Counted from the stretch's first letter, positions 8,954 to 18,092 are shown. The stretch: DNA of 64,000 nucleotides from Phocoenobacter atlanticus (GCF_030764225.1 NZ_JASAXH010000006.1); one strand, 5' to 3'. Notes: a model not told the origin generated them from the letters alone. Program-made: numbers and translations.

Positions 8954-11110
8954 TTATTCTTCTGTCTGTTCTACTTCTAAAACAGTTTCTGTTTCTTCTT
9001 GTGGTAACTCTTCGGTTGTTGATGCAGCATCGACACCTTTCATCGTTAAGCGAATACGCCCTTGACGATCGATTTCAACGACTTTCACATTCACTTCTTG
9101 ACCAAGTGTTAGATAGTCACCCACTTTCTCTACTCGCTCTTCCGCAATTTGAGAAATATGAACTAACCCTTCTTTACCACCTAAAATAGAGACAAATGCC
9201 CCAAAATCTACAACGCGAGTAACTTTACCACTATATACAGTATTCACTTCAACTTCTGCTGTAATTTCTTCGATACGAGCCATTACTCTTTTCGCTGCAT
9301 TGCCATCTATTGCTGCAATTTTAACAGTACCATCATCATCAATATCAATCGATGTGCCTGTTTCTTCGGTTAATGAACGGATTGTTGCACCACCTTTACC
9401 GATTACATCTTTGATTTTCTTAGGATCGATTTTAATGGTATAAATTCTTGGTGCAAAATCTGAAATCTCTTCACGAGGACCTGCAATTGCTTGTTCCATC
9501 ACGCCTAAAATGTGCATTCTCGCACCTTTTGCTTGATTTAATGCAATACGCATAATTTCAGGGGTAATTCCTTCAATTTTGATATCCATTTGCAATGCCG
9601 TTACGCCGTCACGAGAACCCGCAACTTTAAAGTCCATATCACCTAAATGATCTTCATCACCTAAGATATCAGAAAGAACAACAAAATCATCACCTTCTTT
9701 TACTAAGCCCATTGCAATACCTGCAACCGCTGATTTAATAGGCACACCTGCATCCATCAATGCTAATGAAGCACCACAAACAGAAGCCATTGATGAAGAA
9801 CCGTTTGATTCTGTAATTTCAGAAACAACACGTACAACATAAGGGAATTCTTCTGCACTTGGCATAACAGCTAAAACACCACGTTTTGCTAAACGACCGT
9901 GACCAATTTCACGACGTTTTGGCGAACCAACCATTCCAGTTTCACCTACAGAATATGGAGGGAAATTATAATGGAATAAGAAACGATCTGATTTTTCACC
10001 TGTTAATTCATCAATATTTTGCGCATCACGTTCAGTACCTAATGTTGCGACTACTAATGCTTGCGTTTCACCACGAGTAAAGATTGCACTACCGTGAGTA
10101 CGTGGAAGTACACCAGTACAAATATCTAATGCACGCACCGTTTCTTTGGTACGACCATCAATACGAGGTTCACCGGCAATTACACGACCACGTACAACTT
10201 TACTTTCCAAAGAAGTGATAATATCAACAATTTCACCTTCAGAAACTTCTTCACTTTCTATTTCTGCTGCTAATTGTGCAATAACGTCTGCTTTGATTTC
10301 ATCAATTTTTGCATAACGTTCTTGTTTTTCAATAATACGGAACGCATCGCCAATACGAGACTCAGCTAATGCTGTCACTTTTTCGATTAACGCTGTATTT
10401 GGTTCAGGAGCTTTCCAATCCCAACGAGGTTTACCTGCTTCTGCAACTAATTCATTGATATTTTGGATTACCACTTGTTGTTGTTCGTGACCAAATACAA
10501 CCGCTGCTAACATTTGCTCTTCTGATAAAATGTCTGCTTCTGATTCAACCATAAGTACCGCATTTTGCGTACCTGCAACCACTAAGTCTAAACGGCTGAT
10601 TGCTTGCTCAGAAATTGTTGGGTTAAGAACGAATTGATCATTAATAAAACCAACACGTGCCGCACCGATAGGACCATTAAAAGGTACACCTGATAATGAA
10701 AGTGCTGCTGATGCACCGATCATTGCCACTAAATCTGGGCTAATTTGAGGATTGACAGACACCACTGTCGCAACAATTTGGATTTCATTTAAGAAACCTT
10801 CAGGGAATAAAGGACGAATAGGACGGTCAATTAAACGAGCTGTTAAGGTTTCGCCTTCAGAAGGACGCCCTTCACGTTTAAAGAAACCACCCGGAATACG
10901 ACCTGCTGCGTAAGTACGCTCTTGATAGTTCACTGTTAATGGGAAGAAATCTTGTCCTTCACGCATTTCTTTTTTTGCTACGACTGAAACGAATACGGTT
11001 GTATCGTCCATACTTGCCATTACGGCTGCTGTTGCTTGACGAGCGATTGCACCCGTTTCTAGTGTTACGGTGTGTTGACCGTATTTAAATTGTTTTACAA
11101 TTGGATTCAT
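8954..11110 (-). CDS. pnp: Polynucleotide phosphorylase
   Basis: A 718-residue 3'-5' exoribonuclease of the RNA degradosome. It shows two RNase PH domains joined by a helical linker, the active-site region SDILGDEDHLGDMDFKVAG, then a KH domain with the GKGG loop (KIKDVIGKGGATIRSL, about residues 565-580) and an S1 domain (VYSGKVTRVVDFGAFVSILGGKEGLVH). The acidic tail is typical. The length fits the enterobacterial enzyme (711 residues). deaD lies downstream on the same strand. Confidence 0.97.
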   Translation of the reverse strand: MNPIVKQFKYGQHTVTLETGAIARQATAAVMASMDDTTVFVSVVAKKEMREGQDFFPLTVNYQERTYAAGRIPGGFFKREGRPSEGETLTARLIDRPIRPLFPEGFLNEIQIVATVVSVNPQISPDLVAMIGASAALSLSGVPFNGPIGAARVGFINDQFVLNPTISEQAISRLDLVVAGTQNAVLMVESEADILSEEQMLAAVVFGHEQQQVVIQNINELVAEAGKPRWDWKAPEPNTALIEKVTALAESRIGDAFRIIEKQERYAKIDEIKADVIAQLAAEIESEEVSEGEIVDIITSLESKVVRGRVIAGEPRIDGRTKETVRALDICTGVLPRTHGSAIFTRGETQALVVATLGTERDAQNIDELTGEKSDRFLFHYNFPPYSVGETGMVGSPKRREIGHGRLAKRGVLAVMPSAEEFPYVVRVVSEITESNGSSSMASVCGASLALMDAGVPIKSAVAGIAMGLVKEGDDFVVLSDILGDEDHLGDMDFKVAGSRDGVTALQMDIKIEGITPEIMRIALNQAKGARMHILGVMEQAIAGPREEISDFAPRIYTIKIDPKKIKDVIGKGGATIRSLTEETGTSIDIDDDGTVKIAAIDGNAAKRVMARIEEITAEVEVNTVYSGKVTRVVDFGAFVSILGGKEGLVHISQIAEERVEKVGDYLTLGQEVNVKVVEIDRQGRIRLTMKGVDAASTTEELPQEETETVLEVEQTEE

Positions 11111-11253
11111 TACATTACCTGTTAAGTTAAATATCTAAGGTTCTGTTTTATTCCTAAAAAATTGCGACTAGCAAAAATCATCTTACCCTTATTCATAGGT
11201 AGAAAAATAACTTTTGATAGCCGCCTCTCAGTACACAGAAATAAAACTGTCGT

Positions 11254-11282
11254 ATTATACTATATATTTTTAGAATTGTCGC
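11254..11282 (-). promoter_or_regulatory. Likely sigma-70 promoter of pnp
   Basis: Read on the minus strand: GCGACA (-35, 11282-11277), a 17-base spacer, and a perfect TATAAT (-10, 11259-11254). The transcript would carry a leader of about 140 bases. In E. coli the pnp leader is cut by RNase III and used for autoregulation; a matching hairpin here was not proven. Confidence 0.55.
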
Positions 11283-11309
11283 ATAGTTTGTGAAATAAAA
11301 ATAAATAGA

Positions 11310-11714
11310 CTATTGTTCATTCTCCTTTTTATGATCAAAATCTAAATTAGCAAAATCTCGAAATTGTTGTTCTATTTCTGGTTGTTTTAGCTTTAACTTA
11401 CTGGTACAAACTGCCCAACTTTCACATAAATTTTTAAATACTTCTAAATTGCAACCTTTATTATCTGAATAACATACAGTTTTACTTTCTGTATCATAAC
11501 ACATTCTAAAATGTGGAAATTCATCACCTAATGCTCTTTTCTGTGAACGATAAACCTTCCTAATTAAAGGTGAAGCATTTTTAACATAAACATCAACAAC
11601 TAATATTCGATGAGAATAAATAATAATCACTTTCAAAGGTTTAAAATTATCGAATTTCTGGGGAATATCGTTATTAAAAAGTTTGTTTTTTATACTAGAA
11701 AATAGATCTATCAC
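11310..11714 (-). CDS. Unknown protein, last gene of the RiPP-like operon
   Basis: A 134-residue protein starting at GTG, which overlaps the stop of the previous gene as GTGA (11711-11714), so it is translationally coupled. No signal peptide or membrane segment is present. A central beta-rich part (KVIIIYSHRILVVDVYV) precedes a region with four Cys (C92, then C108, C116 and C122 by rough count) and a charged C-terminus. I recognise no family. Its place at the end of the operon suggests an accessory or protective role. Confidence 0.6.
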   Translation of the reverse strand: MIDLFSSIKNKLFNNDIPQKFDNFKPLKVIIIYSHRILVVDVYVKNASPLIRKVYRSQKRALGDEFPHFRMCYDTESKTVCYSDNKGCNLEVFKNLCESWAVCTSKLKLKQPEIEQQFRDFANLDFDHKKENEQ

Positions 11715-12610
11715 TTATGTTCCTTTAAATATTCAACAATATTCTTATTATCAACCTGATAATATTTAATTTCGTTTTTATAACCATAATAACAAAACGG
11801 ACATTTTTCTTCGTAAAAATAGCCTAAATCAATGCCCTTTTTAGACTTTATTTTATTTCTTTGATCATAAAGATAGCTGTTTAATCCTTCCCAATAAGAA
11901 ATTTCATCAGGTTTTGATTTAGCACGAGCAACACCTAAATTTTTCAGTCCATAAAAATAATGATTTAATTCTAATGGGCTAAATTGTTCTATCTTTTTAT
12001 TAAAATCGATAATACCGTTCTTGGTAAATGCTTTCATTAGCAATTTAGGTACAACCAATAATTTATTAAATGAATACTGCGGATCTAATGGCGATTTATT
12101 TATTTCTAAGCCTAATATCTCTTTTGAATATGACGTAATCGTTTCAAAACCCTGACAATAATCACATTTTTGAAAGAATAAATTAAATCGAATTGGAGAG
12201 ATTTGCCCAATGATATTATCAATCAAACTGAATAAGCGAATACTGTGATATTCATAATCATTACCTTTCTTTACAGCAATAATACCGCTACCTTTTAAAA
12301 AAGCTTCGTTAAAATTATTGGTAGCCACTAAATAAAAAATAGGATCTTTTTGTGAATTAATTAGTCCATTTTTATATTCTTTTTTTAATGTCTCTATCGT
12401 TGTTTGTGGTAGTTGATGATATTTATATAAATGGCTTATGGCAGGATTATAAAAAAATTCTGTTTCATTATTTAGCTTATTTTCTACATCATCTTTATTT
12501 TTATAAAAAAAGACATTTTTATCAGGCACGCAAATCTTGTGAGTATTTTCAAAAATGTTTACTACATCAAAGTAATTTTGCTGTTTGTATAAATTATTGA
12601 TCTTTTTCAT
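11711..12610 (-). CDS. Separate protein resembling the UvrA domain-I insertion/zinc module
   Basis: A 299-residue protein with no Walker motif. Landmarks follow the canonical UvrA segment between the first ATPase start and its zinc module: GSGIIAVKKG, RLFS (125-128), then C149xxC152xG, FSPLELNHYFYG (about 210-221), YWEGLNSYL (239-247) and C270PFC273. In UvrA the same order is a GG.VVVAD strand, LFS, CPxCxGLG, a lLYG motif, FEGV and CxxCxG. The UvrA-like ATPase encoded just upstream lacks this insertion. I infer that the two proteins work as a split UvrA. It starts 5 bases after that gene and overlaps the next one. Confidence 0.55.
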   Translation of the reverse strand: MKKINNLYKQQNYFDVVNIFENTHKICVPDKNVFFYKNKDDVENKLNNETEFFYNPAISHLYKYHQLPQTTIETLKKEYKNGLINSQKDPIFYLVATNNFNEAFLKGSGIIAVKKGNDYEYHSIRLFSLIDNIIGQISPIRFNLFFQKCDYCQGFETITSYSKEILGLEINKSPLDPQYSFNKLLVVPKLLMKAFTKNGIIDFNKKIEQFSPLELNHYFYGLKNLGVARAKSKPDEISYWEGLNSYLYDQRNKIKSKKGIDLGYFYEEKCPFCYYGYKNEIKYYQVDNKNIVEYLKEHK

Positions 12611-12614
12611 TGCA

Positions 12615-14873
12615 TTATTCTCCTTTAAAACTCAAAAAATTATTTTGGTGAACATCGCCCATAACAATATTCTTTTCTGTTTTTGTCTGAATATCTATGC
12701 CTAAATCAATAATATATTCACTGTTTTTGATAAAATAAGGATTGTGTTCAATACAGATTACGGTGTTATTTTTAAGATAAGAATACAAAATCTCTAAAAT
12801 TTTATTGATAGAATTTTTATCCAAGCCTGATGCTGGCTCATCAAAAAATAAAAAGAAGCCACCTTTCTCTAATTTTTTATGATTTTTCAAAAGAAAAGTA
12901 GCAAAACGCAAGCGTTGTTGCTCGCCACCGCTTAATGTTTCCGTTGAACGCCCTAAACTTAAATGATCCAAAGATAAAGCGGTTAAAATTTCTACCGTTT
13001 TTGCTAAAAAAGCAAATTCTTCTCGTTTTATCAATTTAGACAGTTGCATATTCAGTACATCAATAATGCTCATTCCATTTAGTTTAAATAGTGCAACATC
13101 ATTACTGTATCGACTTCCTTGACAAATTGGGCAAACAAAAACTTCTTTTTGGTGGTAAATTTTATTGTGGTATTCAATCATTCCAATACCTTTACATTCA
13201 TTGCACCCACCTGTTGAATTAAATGAAAAATCAGAGCTTGTTAATTCTGTCTTTTTAGACGTTGCATATTGCGTAAATATTTTTCTTAATTCATCAAAAC
13301 AACCTAAATAAGTAGCTAAAATAGAGCGTGAATTATTATGAATTTGTGTATTCGTGAAAATTTCTGTGTTACAGTGATTCTCTTGTAATGCTTTTGGCAA
13401 TAATTTTAATGCAAGGGTTGTTTTCCCTGCACCACTTGCCCCAATTATGCAAATTAATTTGTTTTGTGGAATACTTAATGATTTTATATCTACATTATAA
13501 AGCGGTGCTAAATTAACAGTGATATTTTTGCTATTTTTTACTAAATTATGATTTTTAATAAAGCCTTTAATTTCAGGTTTTTCAACAAGATAACCGCCTT
13601 TCTCGCCCGCTTCTTTTCCTAAATATAAAATATTATCCGCAATATCATCAAAAAAATCAGAATGCTCAACCATTATCACAAGATTATGTTTTCTTAACGC
13701 AAGAATATGTTGCTTAATATTGTTTAAATCTAACTGGCTTAAATTTGAAGATAGTTCATCAAAAATCAGTAAATGATTGGTTTTATTTTCTTTCAGTAAA
13801 TTAAATATTTTTACTCGTTGATTTTCCCCTGCACTCAATGTCGGTAAACTGCGAGAAAGGGACAAATGCCCTAATGATAATTTTTTCAGGGTTTCAAGAT
13901 CATCAATAATCTGTCTAATATTTTCATTTTGAATGGATATTTTCGTTAAGAAATTGTGTAGTTCATTCAAGGATAAATGCAAAATATCAAAAATATTTTT
14001 ATCTTTGATAAAAACAATGAGCGTTTCTTGCCCAAATCCTGTGCCTTGACAAGTTTCGCATAGTTGTTTCTGCACTTCGCCTTTTCCATTACAATTGCGA
14101 CAATAATTTGCCAACACAGAATTTGTCGTTTTAGAAAAAAGACTATTGCATTTTCGTAATAAAATCTGACCGCTAAATGTATCTAATAAACTGCGATTAA
14201 AGAAAACCCACTCGTTATTGTGTTTCATTGCCAAATGAGTGGCATTTTTTTGATAAAGTGTAAACTGCGTAGCATCAATTTGAATGAGTATTTTATACTT
14301 TTCCGCTTTAATATTCCTAACTTTATCACTTGCGATCTCTTTTTCTCGATCTCGCTCATCAATAATAATAACCTTATTACTGTTTAATTTTTGACAAATA
14401 ACATTAAAGCTTGACGCCGTTATTTCCTCATATTCACTGAATAAATAATAAAATTGTGCCGTTGGGTAAAATCTATAAAGTGCATTTAATGTCGTAATGC
14501 TATCAAGTTCTTCAATCACATTTCCTTTATGCAGCACAACACCATCATCAATAAATAATTTTTTTATTGATGAAAGCAAATTAGTTCTAGTTGCAACTGT
14601 TGAAGTAATAGACTGTCTTGATACTTGTTGTGCGATCAACTTGGTTGGCAAAATATGATCGCATTTTTCAAATTTTGGTCTAACCGTATAATAATAAAGG
14701 TCGTTTGTTTCCTGAGCAATTTTATATTGTCGCAAGCATTCTGCATAAAGCACTTTTTCAACTAAGGTACTTTTACCACTGCCACTCGTCCCTTTTACAA
14801 CAATTAGTTGCCCGATTTCTGCCTTAAAATCAATATGTTTAAGGTTATTTTCATAAATATTATAAAATTCCAT
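12615..14873 (-). CDS. UvrA-like twin ABC ATPase (short, DrrC-type)
   Basis: I choose the ATG at 14873 (752 residues), with AAGAG just upstream, over the in-frame TTG at 14894 that overlaps the previous gene. It has two complete UvrA-style ATPase halves: Walker A GTSGSGKST (28-36), zinc cysteines C258/C261 and C272/C275, signature LSAGENQR (346-353), IFDE (370-373); then GASGAGKTT (478-486), C557/C560 and C581/C584, LSGGEQQR (647-654), FFDEP (676-680). It is about 190 residues shorter than repair UvrA. Short UvrA homologues such as DrrC act as self-resistance factors in producers of DNA-binding antibiotics. Being inside a modification operon suggests that role. Confidence 0.8.
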   Translation of the reverse strand: MEFYNIYENNLKHIDFKAEIGQLIVVKGTSGSGKSTLVEKVLYAECLRQYKIAQETNDLYYYTVRPKFEKCDHILPTKLIAQQVSRQSITSTVATRTNLLSSIKKLFIDDGVVLHKGNVIEELDSITTLNALYRFYPTAQFYYLFSEYEEITASSFNVICQKLNSNKVIIIDERDREKEIASDKVRNIKAEKYKILIQIDATQFTLYQKNATHLAMKHNNEWVFFNRSLLDTFSGQILLRKCNSLFSKTTNSVLANYCRNCNGKGEVQKQLCETCQGTGFGQETLIVFIKDKNIFDILHLSLNELHNFLTKISIQNENIRQIIDDLETLKKLSLGHLSLSRSLPTLSAGENQRVKIFNLLKENKTNHLLIFDELSSNLSQLDLNNIKQHILALRKHNLVIMVEHSDFFDDIADNILYLGKEAGEKGGYLVEKPEIKGFIKNHNLVKNSKNITVNLAPLYNVDIKSLSIPQNKLICIIGASGAGKTTLALKLLPKALQENHCNTEIFTNTQIHNNSRSILATYLGCFDELRKIFTQYATSKKTELTSSDFSFNSTGGCNECKGIGMIEYHNKIYHQKEVFVCPICQGSRYSNDVALFKLNGMSIIDVLNMQLSKLIKREEFAFLAKTVEILTALSLDHLSLGRSTETLSGGEQQRLRFATFLLKNHKKLEKGGFFLFFDEPASGLDKNSINKILEILYSYLKNNTVICIEHNPYFIKNSEYIIDLGIDIQTKTEKNIVMGDVHQNNFLSFKGE

Positions 14874-14877
14874 AAAA

Positions 14878-15597
14878 CTACTCTTTTCTGTCAAATCTAA
14901 CGGTTACAAGTTCTCTTGATTTGAATGTGCAATCTTGATTAAATTGCACTGTTGCTTGGGTTCTTTTATGTAATGCAAAATAATTATCAACAATTAACAA
15001 ATCGCCTTTTTTGTTCAAAATAACCTCTGAATATTGGTTAGCAAGTGCATCAATTAAACAATTTAATGGATAGTCACCAATTTGTACTGTTTTTGCTAAA
15101 TGATGATCGATATATTCAAAATGATAACGCATCATTAATCGATTAGTATTTTCTTGTACATAAAATAAATTACGCCACACTTCATTTCCAACAACATAAG
15201 GTAATTTTATATTCAATACTTCATCATAAGATAAACCAAAAATATCCATTAGTCCTTGTACAATATGCTCGCCAACAACCACTTGATTTAACCCAAAATA
15301 AGGCGACTTAGGATCTTCTTCCAAACAAAGCATTACAATGTAGCGAGGCGGTTTTAATGTCCACGAGAAATCTGTATGAAATCCGCCATTTTTAGGATTT
15401 TCAGCTAAATCATCGCTATAAACGAGGGTATTAAAATGATGATAATCGCATTCCATTCGTGGAGAAAAATAAATGTGAAAATCATCACGGATCTCTTGAA
15501 CCAGTTTCTCAAAATCAAGTCCGTAACCAGTTATAGATTGATAACCTTGTTTTTCAATTAAATCAAAATCAATGAGTGAGGCTAAATTCATAATCAT
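14878..15597 (-). CDS. TauD/TfdA-like Fe(II)/2-oxoglutarate-dependent oxygenase
   Basis: A 239-residue enzyme with the iron-binding facial triad H74-x-D76 (GGFHTDFSW) and distal H210 (NYFALHKRTQ). R228 or R234 near the C-terminus is the likely 2-oxoglutarate anchor. RNLFYVQENTNRLMMRYHFEY and GDLLIVDNYFALHKR are typical of the clavaminate-synthase-like superfamily. It overlaps the radical SAM gene by 29 bases, so translation is probably coupled. I infer that it hydroxylates, desaturates or otherwise oxidises the product of this operon; the substrate is unknown. Confidence 0.8.
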   Translation of the reverse strand: MIMNLASLIDFDLIEKQGYQSITGYGLDFEKLVQEIRDDFHIYFSPRMECDYHHFNTLVYSDDLAENPKNGGFHTDFSWTLKPPRYIVMLCLEEDPKSPYFGLNQVVVGEHIVQGLMDIFGLSYDEVLNIKLPYVVGNEVWRNLFYVQENTNRLMMRYHFEYIDHHLAKTVQIGDYPLNCLIDALANQYSEVILNKKGDLLIVDNYFALHKRTQATVQFNQDCTFKSRELVTVRFDRKE

Positions 15598-16876
15598 TTC
15601 CTTTTTGGGTAATTAAATGTTCTTTAATGTAGAGTGAAAAAATTTGGGGAATAATTGTCTTATGGGCAAAACACATCGGCGATTTACTTTCTTTGCGATA
15701 AAGTGGGCAACCAGAAGCACACACTTTGCGAAAATTACATTTTTTACAATCGCTATTATTTACATATTGGATAGCTTTACCTCGTTTAATGATTTCAACA
15801 AGGCTCTGTTTTTCTGACAATGTGCCGATCGGCTTACCTTTATTAAACTCACTATGGCAAAAATACAAATCGCCATTAAGGTATAACGCTGCCCCTTTTG
15901 TTCCCATTGCACAAGGATTTTCTTGTGGACGATGCAAATTCAGATCGCTGACCAACATATGATGAGAAAGCAGGTAGCCTTCTTGAATTTTCTTTTCAAA
16001 ATAATGAGCTAACGCATTAAAAACAGTAATGAAATCTTGATTAGTAAAGCCCACTCCTTTCACATCACAAATTCTAAAATCTAATTTATGCGTCACTGCA
16101 AAATCAATGATTGGCAAAATATGATCAGGATTTCCCGTTGTTAAAGTAAGTAATAATGCTGGGGTAATGCCTTGTTCAAGCAAAAAAAGGATATTTTCCA
16201 TCACATTATGAAAACTGCCTTTATTGCTACGAAAAATAACCCGATGAGCATCGTGAATTTCTTGTGTGCCATCAAGAGAAACGGCAATATTAACCTGATT
16301 TTCTTTAATAAATCGAATAATTTGTTCGCAATTTTTATGCTTTCTGAAACCAACTAAGTTGGTATTTAATTGCAAGTGTAATCGTATTCCACTTTGCGAT
16401 AATGCTTGTTTAAAAGCGGTTATTTCTTTATGCCATTTTGCAAAAACCAACAACGGTTCGCCGCCACTGATCTTAATACCAACTGATTGAATATTAGGTT
16501 CTTGTAAAATTTTCGTTTTTAACAGATCAAATAAATTAGGATCGATCTCTTGGGTTGAATGCAACGATGGAATATAACAATAAGTGCAATTTAGATTACA
16601 TTTATTCGTGGTTTGTAGCCAAAAATTTAAGTGCGTACTGGTTTTTTCTGGTTCAACTTGTGTGAAAATAAGATTTTCTTTCTGGGCAAATTGTTGCAAA
16701 GTAAAGTCGGTTAAGGGTAATCCCAAACGATGATGCTCTTTTAAGCGATTAAATAAAACTTCACTCTGACAAAAAGTAAAAGACCAATCATCAGAGCGAA
16801 AGAATGTTGTAAAATCAACAATAACATATTGATTATCGACAACCAAAAATAGTAAATCTTGTTTTAATTTCATCAT
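15569..16876 (-). CDS. Radical SAM/SPASM peptide maturase
   Basis: A 435-residue enzyme. The [4Fe-4S]-SAM motif is C93-x3-C97-x2-C100 (CNLNCTYC), followed by the GGEP motif near 138-141. A C-terminal SPASM region holds C322, C340, C377, C380, C386, C390 and C402, enough for auxiliary clusters. An N-terminal domain of about 85 residues precedes the barrel. SPASM enzymes mostly modify ribosomal peptides (sactipeptide, PQQ, cyclophane and related chemistry) or act as sulfatase maturases; there is no sulfatase nearby. It starts 20 bases after the small Cys-tailed protein, its likely substrate. Confidence 0.88.
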   Translation of the reverse strand: MMKLKQDLLFLVVDNQYVIVDFTTFFRSDDWSFTFCQSEVLFNRLKEHHRLGLPLTDFTLQQFAQKENLIFTQVEPEKTSTHLNFWLQTTNKCNLNCTYCYIPSLHSTQEIDPNLFDLLKTKILQEPNIQSVGIKISGGEPLLVFAKWHKEITAFKQALSQSGIRLHLQLNTNLVGFRKHKNCEQIIRFIKENQVNIAVSLDGTQEIHDAHRVIFRSNKGSFHNVMENILFLLEQGITPALLLTLTTGNPDHILPIIDFAVTHKLDFRICDVKGVGFTNQDFITVFNALAHYFEKKIQEGYLLSHHMLVSDLNLHRPQENPCAMGTKGAALYLNGDLYFCHSEFNKGKPIGTLSEKQSLVEIIKRGKAIQYVNNSDCKKCNFRKVCASGCPLYRKESKSPMCFAHKTIIPQIFSLYIKEHLITQKGNDYEFSLTH

Positions 16877-16896
16877 TCTAATTGTCGATAATAGGA

Positions 16897-17427
16897 TTAA
16901 GCAACTTTTTGCATAATGCTACTTGCAAAGTTTTTAATATATTGATTATCGATAGCCAATAAAGGCTCGTCTTCATCAATATTACAAGGACACGCTTGTG
17001 GACAATTTGGTGCAGTAAGTGTTGCACTATAAAGCATTTTACCTGTTAAATCAGCCCATAGTTGTTGAGATTCATTTTGAGCATCAAGCCATTCTTGACG
17101 GTTCTCATCACTTAATCTTCCAAAATAAGGATAGTGATGTAAGAAGCCACCAAATAACTCTAAACAATCTTTCAAATAAGCACGAGTATCTAAAATGTGC
17201 ATATGCCAAATTTCATCGATATCGCCATTTGGCACCATTTGTTCGCCGTTTAGTGCTTTTGTTGCTGCCATATAAATTCTATAATCAGCAACCGCTTTTT
17301 CAGCTCTTTCTTTGTTCCAATCTTCTCTTTCACATAATTTATCAATCGCAAGAGAGAAGTCCCATTTATTCACAATTTGTTGTGCTTTTTCAAAAATAGT
17401 TTTATCAAATTTATTGATCATTGACAT
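16897..17427 (-). CDS. GRDP-like domain protein with Cys-containing tail, putative RiPP precursor
   Basis: A 176-residue protein, first in the operon, with an AAGGA site. Residues 10-105 resemble the glycine-rich-domain-protein (GRDP/DUF1399) family: D71xxWHMH77, then LDTRAYLKDCLELFGGFLHH (79-98). After about residue 133 the domain ends and a tail follows with C142, C146 and C148 (NCPQACPCN), an acidic DEDEP and a short helix. Its place before a radical SAM enzyme and an oxygenase makes it the likely substrate, with the folded domain acting as a leader. It could instead be an accessory binding protein. Confidence 0.65.
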   Translation of the reverse strand: MSMINKFDKTIFEKAQQIVNKWDFSLAIDKLCEREDWNKERAEKAVADYRIYMAATKALNGEQMVPNGDIDEIWHMHILDTRAYLKDCLELFGGFLHHYPYFGRLSDENRQEWLDAQNESQQLWADLTGKMLYSATLTAPNCPQACPCNIDEDEPLLAIDNQYIKNFASSIMQKVA

Positions 17428-17499
17428 AATTTTTTCCTTTTGTCATTCAAGTCTAAACGTACATAATTTTATAAATCATTAAAATTATGCCCAGCCCAA

Positions 17500-17527
17500 A
17501 TTGTACAAAAAAAAAACAACTTAACAA
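17500..17527 (-). promoter_or_regulatory. Candidate phase-variable promoter of the RiPP-like operon
   Basis: On the minus strand: TTGTTA (-35, 17527-17522), a 16-base spacer with a run of ten T (plus-strand A-run 17507-17516), and TACAAT (-10, 17505-17500). The leader to the ATG at 17427 would be about 70 bases. A change in the T-run would shift the spacer between 15, 16 and 17. Other A/T-rich boxes lie further upstream (TATAAT near 17566), so this is not the only candidate. Confidence 0.4.
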
Positions 17528-18073
17528 CAGTTATATATTATTAAGTTATCAAGAAAACAGGGCAAAATTATACTTTTAAACTTATAATATTTTAATTATT
17601 TATTTTTTTTAAAGGTTAAATATCAAACAAAGCTCTTTGATTATGAATGTTTATTTACACTTGAAAGATAGCAATAAAGTTTATTCCCAAATTAAAATAA
17701 ACAGTTATTTTATTAATGTGTGTATTTTTTATTCAATTATGATTTTACCCTGAGAGAAACCGTAAACCTTTACCTATTGAGTTTTAAAAATCAATAATTA
17801 TTATGTAGGTACTATTAATAAAAGTAAGCATAAAAATTGTAAATTTTGAACGGAATGTAACCGCTATATTTATGCCTAATAATGTTTTGTGAGGCTTTTT
17901 ATATAGAATAACAAGTGAATATACACAAACTGTGTTTTCTGATACCCCTATGTTAATTAATATAATCTTTTGATTTTTATTATATTTTAGATACTATCTT
18001 CCCTAATTAAAGTATAATTTTACCCTATTAATCACAAAAGTGGTCAGAGAATAATTGACATAATCCCACCACT
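17528..18073. other. AT-rich divergent intergenic region
   Basis: No gene is supported. The region divides the minus-strand RiPP-like operon from the plus-strand toxin-antitoxin module. It contains one uptake-sequence-like element (GTAAATTTTGAAC then TGTAACCGCTAT, about 17838-17872) and extensive poly-A/T. Regulatory sites for the operon probably lie here, but I see no clear operator. Confidence 0.45.
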
Positions 18074-18092
18074 GTATTACAATTTGTAATAC
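18074..18092. promoter_or_regulatory. Perfect operator palindrome of the toxin-antitoxin module
   Basis: GTATTACAA and TTGTAATAC form a perfect 9-bp inverted repeat around one central T, 24 bases before the antitoxin ATG. RHH antitoxins usually repress their own operon from such a site. Confidence 0.65.

Noticed and set aside
12615..14894. Repair excinuclease UvrA
   Set aside because: The protein is about 190 residues too short, lacks the domain-I insertion, and lies in a modification operon, so a self-resistance homologue is more likely.
15569..16876. Anaerobic sulfatase-maturing enzyme
   Set aside because: The SPASM layout would allow it, but there is no sulfatase gene in the window and the neighbours point to peptide modification.
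17528..18073. A hidden short precursor peptide gene upstream of the RiPP-like operon
   Set aside because: No frame with a ribosome site and a peptide-like composition was found; the region is low-complexity A/T.
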